Part shown: piece by piece, positions 36,299 through 48,200 of the stretch
Layout: each line of letters begins with the position of its first letter
Numbering within the stretch: position 1 is the stretch's first letter
Assembly: GCA_963755825.1 (NCBI GenBank)
Contig: CAVWLA010000003.1
Location: 248,001-312,000, forward strand
Direction: 5' to 3'
Length of the DNA stretch: 64,000 bases
Source: DATBQN01 sp963755825
GTDB taxonomy: Bacteria > Acidobacteriota > Thermoanaerobaculia > Multivoradales > UBA5704
Notes under the pieces: generated by a model
What the model was told of the DNA's origin: nothing
What the model saw: the letters and a program-made list of their open reading frames with translations, nothing else
The model's database searches: none
Translations under genes and position numbers: made by a program

Positions 36299-39200
36299 CG
36301 TCGTCTCCTCGACCTTCCTCTCCACCGTCCGGCCGGCCGGCCGATCCGCCGGCGCCGACGCTCCCCAGAACGCCGCGGCCGTCGGCCCGCCGGCGGCGGC
36401 CGCGCTCGCCGCTCTGCCGCAGCGACTCGCGGCGCGCTTCGCTCCGCGCCCGCACCCGCTCGGCCGGCGCTTCCTCGGGAGCCTCGTCCACCGACCTCTC
36501 CGCCGTCCCGCCCAGGCTCCGCGCCAGGCTCTCGATCGTCGGGTGCTTGAACAGCTCGACGAAGGGGATGTCGCGGCCGAGCGCCCGCGCCAGGCGGCTC
36601 TGCAATCGCGCCAGCAGGAGCGAGCTGCCGCCGGCCTGGAAGAAGCTCTCCTGGACGCCGATCCGCTCGACCCCCAGCACCTCGCGCCAGACGGCGCCGA
36701 TCGCCCGCTCGAGATCGTTGCGCGGCGCCACGAAGCGGAGCGCCGCCGCGGCGCGCACGTCGCGCGGCGCCGGCAGCGCGTCGCGGTCGAGCTTGCCGTT
36801 GTGGGTCACCGGCAGCCGCTCCAGCTCCACGAACGCCCAGGGCACCATGTACTCGGGGAGGCTCGCCTGCAGGAAGGCCCGCAGCTCGGCGGTGCGGTCG
36901 GCGCCCGCCTCGGCGGCCGGCCGCGCGGGCACCACGTAGGCTACCAGACGCGGCTCGCCCGGGGTGTCCTCTCTCGCCACCGCCACCGCCTCTCTCACAC
37001 CAGGGTGCCGCGAGAGGGCAACCTCGATCTCTCCCAGCTCGATGCGATAGCCGCTCACCTTCACCTGGCCGTCGACGCGGCCGAGGAACTCGAGGTTGCC
37101 GTCCGCCGCGTAGCGCCCGCGGTCGCCGGTCGCCCACAGGCGGCTGCCGGGCGCGCCGCCGAGGCCCGCGGCGAGCGGGTCGGGGATGAAGGCCGCGGCG
37201 GTCGCCGCCGGCCGGCCGAGGTAGCCGCGCGAGAGCACCTCGCCGCCGATGTACATGTCGCCGACGACGCCGATGGGACAGGGCGCGAGGTTCTCGTCGA
37301 GCAGGTGATAACGGGCGTTGGCGATCGGCCTGCCGTAGGGGATCGCCGTCCAGCGCGGATCGACGGCGTCGACGCGATAGGTGTTCGACCACACCGAGGT
37401 CTCCGTCGCGCCGCCCAGGTTGAGCACCTGCGCCAGCGGAAAGGCGGCGTGGATCTGCCCCGGCAGGGTGAGCGGGATCCAATCGCCGGCGAGGAGGGCG
37501 AGCCGCAGCGCCGGCCCCGCCCCCGGCGGCGGAGGAACAGCCGGGAAGGATGGCGCCAGCTGCAGCAGCGCCGACGGCGCCGAGTGCCAGACGGTGACCG
37601 CCTCCTCGCCGAGCATGCGAGCCAGCCGCTCGGGGTCGCGCAGCGCCGCCTCCGGCGCCACCTGCACGGTGCCGCCGGCGGCGAGCGTCCCCAGGAGGTC
37701 GTAGACCGAGAGGTCGAAGCCCAGCGAGTTGACGAACAGCAGGCGGTCGCCCGGGCCGACGCCGAAGGTGCCGTTGACCCAGCCGAAGTGGTTGACCAGC
37801 CGCCGGTGCTCGACGCCGATCGCCTTCGGCTCGCCGGTCGAGCCGGAGGTGTGGATGACATAGGCGAGGTCGCCGGCTTCAGCGGCGCCGGTGAGCTGCC
37901 GGTCATCGAGAGCATCGGCAGGGCACCGCTCGACGTGCCAGCCCGTCCATAGCCGCTTCGCCGGTGCGACCGGCTGCGCGGCGCGCCCGGCGCTCTCCGC
38001 ACCGCTCTCACCGCGCGTCAGGAGGACGTCGTAGCGGAAGCGCAGCTCGTTGGCGAAACCCTCGCGCCGGTGGAGGACGGCGATCCGCTCGACGCCGGGG
38101 AGGGCGCCGAAGGAATGGAAGAGTTCCTCGTCCCACCAGCGCTCGCTCGCCGGGCTCGGCCGCGGTGCGGCGGTCGTGGCCGCCGAAGCCGCCGCGGCCA
38201 GCGAGCGCCGCAGCTCCTCGCGGCGCCGCGCGTCGGGCACGTCGGCGACGAGGAGCGCCCCGCCCGGCGCCAGGCGGGCCACGGCCTTCTCCACCACCCG
38301 CCGCAGATAGACCGGCCCGGGGAAGAACTGCACGGTGCTGGCGAGGACGATGAGGTCGAAGCTGCCGCTGACGAGATCGTCGAGCTCGTGCGCGAAGCCG
38401 ACCGGGAGCTCGACCGCCGCGAGCCCGCGCGCCGCAGCCTCGGCGCGCGCCTTCTCCTGGGTGACGGCGGAGGGATCGAGCCCGACGATCCGCGCCACCC
38501 GCGGCGCCATCTCCCAGAGCAGCAGGCCGGCGCCGCTGCCGATCTCCAGCACGCGGGCGCCCGGCCGCAGCCAGGGCTCTGCGAGCGCCAGCACGCGGTC
38601 GCGGTACTCGTCCACCTCGGCGGCGGTGAACGGCTCGCCGGTGAAGCTGCTGACGAAGCCGCCGGCGGTCTCGCGGTCGACCGCCCGCTCGGCGACGAAG
38701 TCCCAGAGGGCGCGCACCTCGCCGCCGTCGACCGCCTCGGCCGGCGGCTCGGGGGTGAAGACATCGAGGCAGACGACGTCCGCGAGCGGCGTCCGCCACT
38801 GGACGTCGAGCACCGCCGCGAGCTGCGCCGAACGGGTGAGCACGATGGGAGCGCCGATGCCGGCGAGGACCGCCGCCGCCCGCTCGAGCGGCCACGCCGG
38901 ATCGAGCGGCACGTAATGGGCGCCGGCGGTGAGCGCGCCGACGACGGCGACGGCGGTATCGAGCGAGCGCTCCATCCAGATGGCGACCGGCACGCCGCGG
39001 CGGGCGCCGCGGCGGCGGAGGAAGCGCGCCAGGCGAGCGGCCCGCCGCGCCAGCTCGCCGTAGGAGAGGCTCGCCCCCTCCCAGATCGCGGCGATGGCAT
39101 CGGGCTGGCCGGCGAAGCGGTCGGCGAGGAGATCGACGACCGTCGCCTGACTCCGATAGACGGCCGCGGTGTCGTTCCACTCGCAGAGCACATGGTGCCG

Positions 39201-42200
39201 CTCCTCGGCGGCGAGGATCGGCGCCTCGGCGGCGCGCAGGTCGAGCGCCGCGGGCGCCGCGAGCAGGCTCGCGAGGAGGATGCCGAAGCCGCGGCCCAGG
39301 CGCCGGGCGGTGGTCGCGTCGAAGAGGTCGGCGGCGTACTGCAGGGTGGCGGTGAAGCCCCGCTCGTCGGGGACGAAGGCGAAGGAGAGATCGAACTTGG
39401 CAATCGATCCCGGCAGCTCCTCGGCGACCAGGCGGACGCCGCCGAGCTCGGCCGCCGGCAGCGGCGCGTTCTGCAGCAGGAGGGCGACCTGGAAGAGCGG
39501 CGGGCGGGAGAGGTCGCGGCCGGGGCGCAGCTCGTCGACCAGCTTCTCGTAGGGCAGATCCTGGTGGGCGAAAGCGCCGAGGCTCGCCTCGCGCACTTGG
39601 CGCAGCAGGCCGCCGAAGGTGACCTCGGGACCGACGTCGGCGCGCAGCACCAGGGTGTTGACGAAGAAGCCGATCAGCGCCTCGGTCTCGGCGCGGTTGC
39701 GGTTGGCGATCGGCACCCCGAGCGTCAGGTCGCGCTCGCCGGTCAGCCGCCGCAGGAAGGCGAAGAGCGCCGCGGCGAGCACCATGAACGGCGTCGCCCC
39801 CTCCCGCGCCGCGAGGTCGCCGAGCCGGCGAGCGAGGGCAGGCGGCAGGTCGAGGGGGAGATCGGCGCCGCGCTGGCTGGGCACCGCCGGGCGCGGGCGG
39901 TCGGCCGGCAGGGCGATCGCCTCCGGCGAGCCGGCGAGCCGCTGCCGCCACCAGGCGAGCTGCTCGGCGAGGACGCCGCCAGCCAGCCAGCGGCGCTGCC
40001 AGAGCGCGAAGTCGGCGTACTGGAAGGGCAGCTCGGGGAGCTCGCCGCCGGCATAGAGCACCTGGCACTCCTCCACCAGGACGCCGAGCGACCAGCCGTC
40101 CGCCGCGATGTGGTGCATGGCGAGGAGGACGAGCGACTCCGCCGGCGCGAGATCCACCGCGAGGGCGCGGAAGAGCGGGCCGCGGGCGAGGTCGAACGGC
40201 CGTTCCGCGTCCTCGGCGGCGAGCCGCCGCGCCTCCGTCGCGCGGCGGCCGGCGGCGAGCCCGCCGAGGTCGACCGCCGGCATGGCGAGGCCCGCCGCCG
40301 GCAGGATCACCTGCACCGGCACGCCGTCGCGCTCGGCGAAGACGGTGCGCAGCACCTCGTGGCGGCGGACCACCGCGGCGAGCGCCGCCGCCAGGCGGGC
40401 GGTGTCGAGCCGGCCGACGGCGCGGAGAGCGAGGGCGATGTTGTAGGCGGCGCTGCCGGGCTGCAGGCGGTCGAGGACCCAGAGCCGCTCCTGCGCGAAG
40501 GAGAGCGGCAGATCGGCGGGCCTGGCCTCGCGCCGGAGGGCCGGGGCGGCGGTCTCGGCAGGCCCCGCCGCGGCCTCCCGGCGCTCCTCGATCGCCGCGG
40601 CGAGATCGCCGAGCGCCGGCCGCTGGAAGACCTCGCGCAGCGGCAGCTCGACGCCGAGCACCTCGCGGACCCGCGAGGTGACCTGGGTGGCGAGGAGCGA
40701 GTGGCCGCCGAGGGCGAAGAAGTCGTCGTGCAGGCCGACGCGCTCGGCACCGAGGACCTGGCGCCAGATCCCCGCCAGCAGCTCCTCGAGCGGCGTCCGC
40801 GGCGGCGCATAGGGCTCGCGGCCACGCTCCGCCTCCTCGGCCGGGATGCGCGCCAGCGCCCGGCGGTCGAGCTTGCCGGTGGCGGCGACGGGCAGCGCGT
40901 CGAGGCGCGCCCAGGCGGCGGGGACCATGTACTCGGGCAGGCTCTCGGCGAGGAAGGCGCGCAGCTCGCCGAAGGTCGGCGGCGCGGCCGCCGGCGCCGG
41001 TGGCTGATCTCCGGCTGGATTCTCGTCGGCGGCCAGCTCCTGATTTTCTGCCGGCCGCTCGTCGGCGGCCGGCAGCGGGGCGAGGACGACGTAGGCGACC
41101 AGCCGCCGCACCGCGGCGCCGTCGCCCTCGGCCGCCACCGCCGCCTGCAGCACCGCCGGATGGCGCGCCAGCGCCGTTTCCACCTCGGCCAGCTCGATGC
41201 GGTGACCGCGGATCTTCACCTGCGCGTCGCGGCGGCCGAGGAACTCGAGGCTGCCGTCGGCATGGCGGCGGGCCAGGTCGCCGGTGCGGTAGAGCCGGTC
41301 TCCCGGCCGCCAGCCGAGCGCCCAGTCGAAGGGATCGGGCATGAAGCGGTCGGCGGTGAGCTCCGGGCGGCCGAGGTAGCCGCGGCCGACGCCGGGACCG
41401 CCGACCCAGATGTCGCCCGGCACGCCGAGCGGCGCCGGCTGCAGCCAGGCGTCGAGCAGGAAGGCACGGGCATGGTCGATCGGCCGGCCGATCGACGGCC
41501 GCTCCGGCCAGCCGGCAGGCTCGCCGGTGAGGCGGAGCCAGGTGACCGCATGCGCCTCGGACGGGCCGTAGTGGTTGTGGAGCTCGGCGCCCGGCAGGCG
41601 ACCGAAGAGCTCCGCCACCTGCGGCGTCACGTAGAGCTGCTCGCCGGCGCTCATCACCTCGCGCAGGCTGGCCGGGAACGGCCCGCCGGCGATCGCCGCG
41701 GTCGCCACCTGCTGCAGCGCCACGAAGGGGAGGAAGAGGCGCTCGACGGCCTCGTCGGCGAGGAGAGCGGCGAGGGCGGCCGGATCGCGCCGTACCTCCT
41801 CGGAGACCAGCACCACCGTGCCGCCGGCCCACCAGGCGGAGAACATCTCCTGGAACGAGACGTCGAACGACAGCGAGGTGAACTGCAGCGTGCGGCCAGC
41901 GCCCGCGGCGGAGGTGCGCACCTGCCAGAGGAGCATCGACGAGATGGCGCCGTGGGTCATGGCGACGCCCTTCGGCCGCCCCGTCGTCCCCGAGGTGTAG
42001 ACGACGAAGACGAGGTGCTCGGGCGTCGCGGCGGACGGCGTGAAACCGCCGGCGGCGGCCTCTCCGAGATTACCCCCGGCGGCAGCCTCGGCCTCGTCGA
42101 GGCGCACGACCTGCAGGCCGCCGGCGGCCTTCGCGAGCGCCGTACCGGCGAGCGATCCGTCGGCGATCAGCACCGGGGCACCGGAGTCGGCGAGCATCGC

Positions 42201-45200
42201 GCGCAGGCGCTCGGCCGGGTAAGTGGGATCGAGCGGCAGGTAGGCGCCGCCCGCCGCGAGGACGCCGAGCACGGCGACCGGCATGTCGAGCGAGCGCTCG
42301 AGATAGAGGCCGACCGGGACGTCCGGCCCGACGCCGAGCGCGGCGAGCCGGCGCGCCAGGCGCCGCGCGCCGGAGATCATCCCGGCGTAGGTCAGGTGAT
42401 CGGTGCCGAAGGCGACGGCGACGGCGTCCGGCCGGCGTGCTGCCTGCTCCTCGACCGGCGCATGGGCGAGGAGGGCCGGCGGCGACGGCGTGCGGACCGC
42501 CGTCCAGGCGGCGAGCTCGGCGTGCTCGGCGGCCGAGAGGAGCGGCAGGTCGGCGAGCCGGCGCGAGGGATCGGCGACGGCGCCGGCGAGGAGGTTGCGC
42601 AGGTGGCCGAGCAGGCGCTCGACCGTCGCCGCGTCGAAGAGGGCGCTGGCGTACTCCATCACCCCGCTGAGGCCGCCCGCCGCCGCCTCGGCCGGCAGGC
42701 CGATCTCCTCGCCGAGCATCAGGGTGAGGTCGAACTTGGCGGTGCCGGTGTCGACGTCGAGCATCTCGACCTCGACGCCGGGGAGGTCCGGCGGTGGCGG
42801 CAGGCGCTGCAGGACGAGCATCGTCTGGAAGAGCGGGTTGCGCCCCAGGTGGCGGTCCGGCGCCAGCTCGACGACGAGCTTCTCGAACGGCAGGTCCTGG
42901 TGGGCGTAGGCGTCGAGAGCGACGGCACGGACGCGGCGGCCGAGCTCGCGGAAGGAGGGGTCGCCGGCGAGGTCCAGGCGCAGGGCGAGGGTGTTGGTGA
43001 GGAAGCCGAGCAGACCCTCGAGCTCGAGGCGGTTGCGGTTGGCGATCGGCGAGCCGACGACGACGTCGTCCTGCCCGCTGGAGCGCGCGAGGAGCGCCTG
43101 GAAGCCGGCGAGGAGGGCCATGAACGGCGTCCAGCCCTCGGCGCGGGCGAGCCCCGCGAGGGCGCCATAGAGGTCGGCGGCGAGGGCGAAGGGCAGCCGC
43201 GCGCCGGCGTTCGAGGCGTCCGGTGCCGGCGGCCGGTCGAAGGGCAGCTCCAGTGACTCCGGGGCGCCGGCGAGCACCCGCCGCCAGTGCGCCACCTCGC
43301 GCTCCAGCACCTCGCCGTCGAGCCAGCGCCGCTGCCAGCGGGCGAAGTCCGGATACTGGATGGGGAGTGCCGGAAGAGGCGACGGCTCGCCGGCGGCGAA
43401 CGCCGCGTAGAGCGCCGAGAGCTCGGCGAGCATGCCGGCGAGCGACCAGGCGTCCGAGATGATGTGGTGCATGACGACCGAGAGCAGCCGGTCGGCGGGC
43501 GCGCGGCGCACCAGCAGCAGGCGGAGCAGCGGCCCGGCGGCGAGGTCGAAGGGCTGCCGCGCCTCCTCGGCGAGGAGCCGCGCCGCCTCGCCCTCGCCTG
43601 CCGTTTCCGGCAGCGCCGAGAGGTCGGCGATGGGCAGCGGGGCCGTCAAGGCGGCCGCCGGCAGGACGACCTGCAGGGCCGCCGCGCCCTCGCCGCGGAA
43701 GACGGTGCGCAGCGACTCGTGGCGCTCGACGATGGCGGCGAGCGCCCGCTCCAGCACCGCTTCGCGCAGGGCGCCGCGCAACCGCAGCGCCCCCGGCACG
43801 TGGTACGCGTCGCCCGGCTCGAGCTGGTGGAGGAACCAGAGCCGCTGCTGCGGGAACGACAGCGGCGCCGTGGCATCGTCCCCCGCGTCCGGCGCGCGCA
43901 CCACCGGCGGCGGGGCGAAGGCGCCGGCACCGTCGCCCTCCCGCCGGGCGGCCGCCAGGCGGCGCGCCAGGCCGGCCGGGGTCGGCGCCTCGAAGATCGC
44001 GGCGAGCGGCAGCTCGACGCCGAAAGCGGCGCGCAGGCGCGAGGCGAGCTGGGTGGCGAGGAGCGAGTGGCCGCCGAGGTCGAAGAAGCTGTCGCTCGCC
44101 GCCACCCGCTCGCGGCCGACGAGGGTGGCGAAGATGCCGGCGACGATCTCCTCTTCCGGAGTCGCCGCCGCCGGCAGAGCCGCAGCCGGTCCGTCGCCGG
44201 CGGCGAGCTGCGGCGCCGGCAGCGCGCGGCGGTCGACCTTGCCATGGGCGGAGAGCGGCAGCGCCGGGAGGACCGCCCAGGCGCTCGGCACCATGTACTC
44301 CGGCAGGCTGACGCGGAGAGCGGCGCGGATCTCGGCGACGAAGTCCGCCGCCGCGGCAGCCTCGGGATCGGCGGCGACCACCCAGGCGGCGAGCTGCAGA
44401 TCGCCGGAGCCGCCGAACGCCGCGACCGCCGCCTCGCGCACCGCCGGCAGCCGGGTGAGTACCGCCTCGACCTCCCCCAGCTCGACGCGGAAGCCGCGGA
44501 TCTTCACCTGGCCGTCGAGCCGGCCGAGGAACTCGAGATGGCCGTCCCGGCGCAGGCGCACGCGATCGCCGGTGCGGTAGAGACGCCCGCCGGCCTCGCC
44601 CGAGAAGGGATCGGGGACGAAGCGCTCGGCGGTCAGCTCGGGGCGGCCGAGGTAGCCGCGGGCGAGCGGGCCGCCATGGACCAGCTCGCCGGGGATCCCC
44701 GGCGGCCGCGGCGCGCCGGTGCGGTCGACGACCCAGGCCGAGCGGCCGGCGAGGGGCCGCCCGATGGGAACCACGCCGCTGCCGTCCGCCGGGCCGACGA
44801 CGTGGAACGCGGAGGTGATGACCGTCTCCGTCGGCCCGTAGACGTTGATCAGCCGGACGCCGGCGAACGGGCTCGCCGACCAGGCGCGGACGTCGGCCGC
44901 CAGCATCTCCTCGCCGCCGACGGCGAGCAGGCGGAGGGGAGCGATCGAGCGGGCGTCGCCGGGGTCGGCGACCAGTCGGTGCCAATAGGCGGTCGGCAGC
45001 TCCATGTAGGTGAGCCCCAGCTCCCCCACCTGGTGCAGCAGCTCCTGCGGCGCCCACAGCTCGGCGCCGGCGACGACCAGCGCGCCGCCGCCGGCGAGCG
45101 GGCAGAGGATCTGCTCGACCGAGACGTCGAAGCCGGGCGAGGCGAGCTGGAGGACGCGATCGGCGGGACCGTACTCGTAGGCCGCGACGATGGCGTCGAC

Positions 45201-48200
45201 ATGGGCGGCCGCGGCGCCGTGCGGCACTCCCACCCCCTTCGGCCGGCCCGTCGAGCCGGAGGTGTAGATGAGGTAGGCGAGCGCGCGCGGGTCGATGGCG
45301 ACCGCGGGCGGCGCGGCGCTAAGGCCGGCGATCGCCGCGGCGTCGCGGTCGAGGAGGACGAGCGCCGGCACCGCCGCGCCGGCCGCCTCTGCGGCGGACG
45401 GCAGGCGCGCGGCGCTCGCCGCCAGCGTCACCAGCACCGCGGCGCCGGCGTCGGCGAGGATGTCGCGCACCCGCTCCGGCGGATAGCCGGGGTCGAGCGG
45501 CAGGTAGACGCCGCCCGCCTTGAGCACGGCGAGAAGCGCCACCTCGAGGTCGAGCGAGCGCTCGAGGAAGACGGCGATGCGCGCCTCCGGAGCGAGCCGC
45601 AGGGCGAGCAGATGATGGGCGAGCCGGTTGGCCCGCGCCTCGAGCTCGGCGTAGGTGACCGTCTCATCGCCGGCGATCACCGCCAGGGCGGCGGGGGTGA
45701 TCGCCGCCCGCTCCTCGAAGCGGCCGTGGAGCAGGGCCGCGCGCCAGGGCACCGGCGAGCCGCTCGCCAGGGCGAGCTCGGCGCGCTCGGCGGCGGTGAG
45801 GAGCGGCAGCTCGGAGAGCCGCCGCGCCGGGTCGGCCGCCACCCCGGCGAGGAGGACCTCGAGGTGGCCGTTGAAGCGCGCCGCGGTGGGCGGATCGAAG
45901 AGGTCGGCGCGCAGGGCAAGCCAGCCGGCGAGCCGCCCCTGCCACTCGTGGAGCGAAAGGATGAGGTCGAACTCCGCCACCCGCGGCGCGAGGTCGAGGA
46001 GAGTCGCTTCGAGGCCCGGCATGGCGAGCGGCGGCGCCGGGTCGTTGAGGTAGGCGAACATGGCCTGGAAGAGCGGCGAGACGCCGGCCGAGCGCTCGAC
46101 CTGGAGCTCCTCGACCAGGCGCTCGAACGGCACCTCCTGGTGCGCCTGGGCGCCGATCGTCGCCGCCCGCACCCGCGCCAGGAGATCGCCGAAGCCGGGA
46201 TCGCCGGCGAGCGGCGCGCGGAGCACCAGGGTGTTGACGAAGAGGCCGATCATCCCCTGCGTCTCCGCCCGGCGGCGGCCGGCGACGGGGACGCCGACGC
46301 CGAAGTCCTCCTGGTCCGTCCAGCGCGAGAGGAGGGCCGCGAAGGCGGCGAAATAGACCATGAACGGCGTCGCGCCGGCGCTGCGCGCCAGCCGGCCGAG
46401 GTCCGCCGCGAGATCGGCCGTGAGCGCGATCGGGCTCGCCACCGCCCGCCAACCGGGAGCGGCCGGCCGCGGCCGGTCGGCGGGCAGCTCGAGCGGCGGC
46501 ACCCCGGCGAGCTCGCGGCGCCAGAAGCCGAGCGCGGCCTCCGCATTCAGTCCTTCCGCCGCGCGCTCGGCCGCCGCGGCGTCGCGGTAGCGCAGCGCCA
46601 GCGGCGGGAGAGGCGACGGCCGGCCGGCGGCACACGCCGCGTAGAGCGCTGCCAGCTCGCGGAGGAAGATGCCGAGCGACCAGCCGTCCGTCGCGATGTG
46701 GTGGAAGGTGGCGGCGAGGACGTGATCGTCCGCCGCCTCCTCGACGAGGAGGAAGCGCACCACCGGACCGCGCCGGAGGTCGAACGGCCGGCGGGCTTCG
46801 CTGTCGAGAGCTTCGGCGAGCGCCGCGGCGGCGAGCGCGGCGGGGAGCGCGGCGAGCGACAGCCGCGACAGCGACAGCCCAGCAGCAGCAGCGGCCGGCA
46901 GGACGCGCTGGAACGGCGCGCCCTCGAGCGCCGGGTCGACCTCGGGGTAGATGGTGCGCAGCGGCTCGTGGCGGCCGACGATCTCGGCGAGAGCTCGCGC
47001 CAGCGCCGCGGCGTCGAGGCGGCCGCAGAGGCGCATCGCCGTCGGCAGGTTGTGGACGATGCCGCCCGGCTGCAGCCGGTCGAGGAACCAGAGCCGCTGC
47101 TGCGCTCCCGAGAGCGGCGCCAGCGGCGAGCTCTCGGGCGCTGCGAGCGTCGTCTCCGGAGCGTCGCCGGCGCCCGGCGCTTCGAGCGAACCGGCGGCGG
47201 CGAGCCGCTCGGCCAGCGCCGCGATGGTCGGCGCCTCGAAGAGCGCCGAGACCGGCAGCTCCACCCCGAAGGTCTCGCTGGTGCGGAGAGCGACGCGGAG
47301 GGCGAGGAGCGAGTGGCCGCCGAGATCGAAGAAGCTGTCGTGGATGCCGATCTCCGGCCGCCCCAGCACCTCGCTCCACAGCGCCGCGAGCTTCTCCTCG
47401 ACGGCGTTGCGCGGCGCGGCGCTCTCGGCGAACACCGAGCGCTCCGGCGCCGGCAATGCGCGGCGATCAACCTTGCCGTTGGGCGACAGCGGCAGCGCCG
47501 CGAGGACGACCCAGGCGGCGGGCACCATCACCGCCGGCAGCCGCTCGCGGAGCGCCGCGGCGAGCGTCGCCCCGAGATCCTCATTCCCGTCCACCGGCCC
47601 CGCGGCGGGCACCACGTAAGCGGCGAGGTACGGTCCCGCCGCGCCGTCGGTGCGCAGGGCGACCACCACCTGGCGGACCGCCGGGTGGCGCTCGAGCTGG
47701 ACCTCGATCTCCCCCAGCTCCAGACGCACGCCGCGCAGCTTCACCTGATGGTCGAGGCGGCCGAGGTAGTCGATGGTGCCGTCGGGCAGCACGCGGGCGC
47801 GGTCGCCGGTGCGGTACAGGCGGGCGCCGGGCGCTCCCAGCGCATCGGGGACGAAGCGCTCGGCGGTGAGGTCGGGCCGGCCGAGATAGCCGCGCGCCAG
47901 GCCGGCGCCGTAGACCGCGATCTCGCCGGCGACGCCGAGCGGCGGCGGCTCGCTCGCCGCCCAGCGGCGGCCGAGGAGGCGGGCGCCGGTGTTGGCGACC
48001 GGCCGACCGACGGTGACCAGCGAGGCGCCGCGCGGCACCGCCGAGCAGGTCGAGTAGGTGGTGTTCTCGGCCGGGCCGTAGAGGTTCAGGACGCGCTCGA
48101 TCTGCGGATGCGCGTAGATGCGCTCGACGAGCTCGGGCTTGAGCGCCTCGCCGCCGAGGTTGACCGTGGTCACGCCGGCAGGCAGGCGGCCGTCGACCAG

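Noticed and set aside
38008..39403. A separate methyltransferase gene overlapping the giant synthetase
   Set aside because: The methyltransferase motifs are in frame with A5 on both sides, with no stop or start separating them, so it is an inserted domain and not a separate gene.
40120..40515. Heterocyclization (Cy) domain ahead of the Cys-like A5
   Set aside because: The active-site motif is HHIAADGWS, typical of ordinary condensation domains; the DxxxxD motif of Cy domains is absent.
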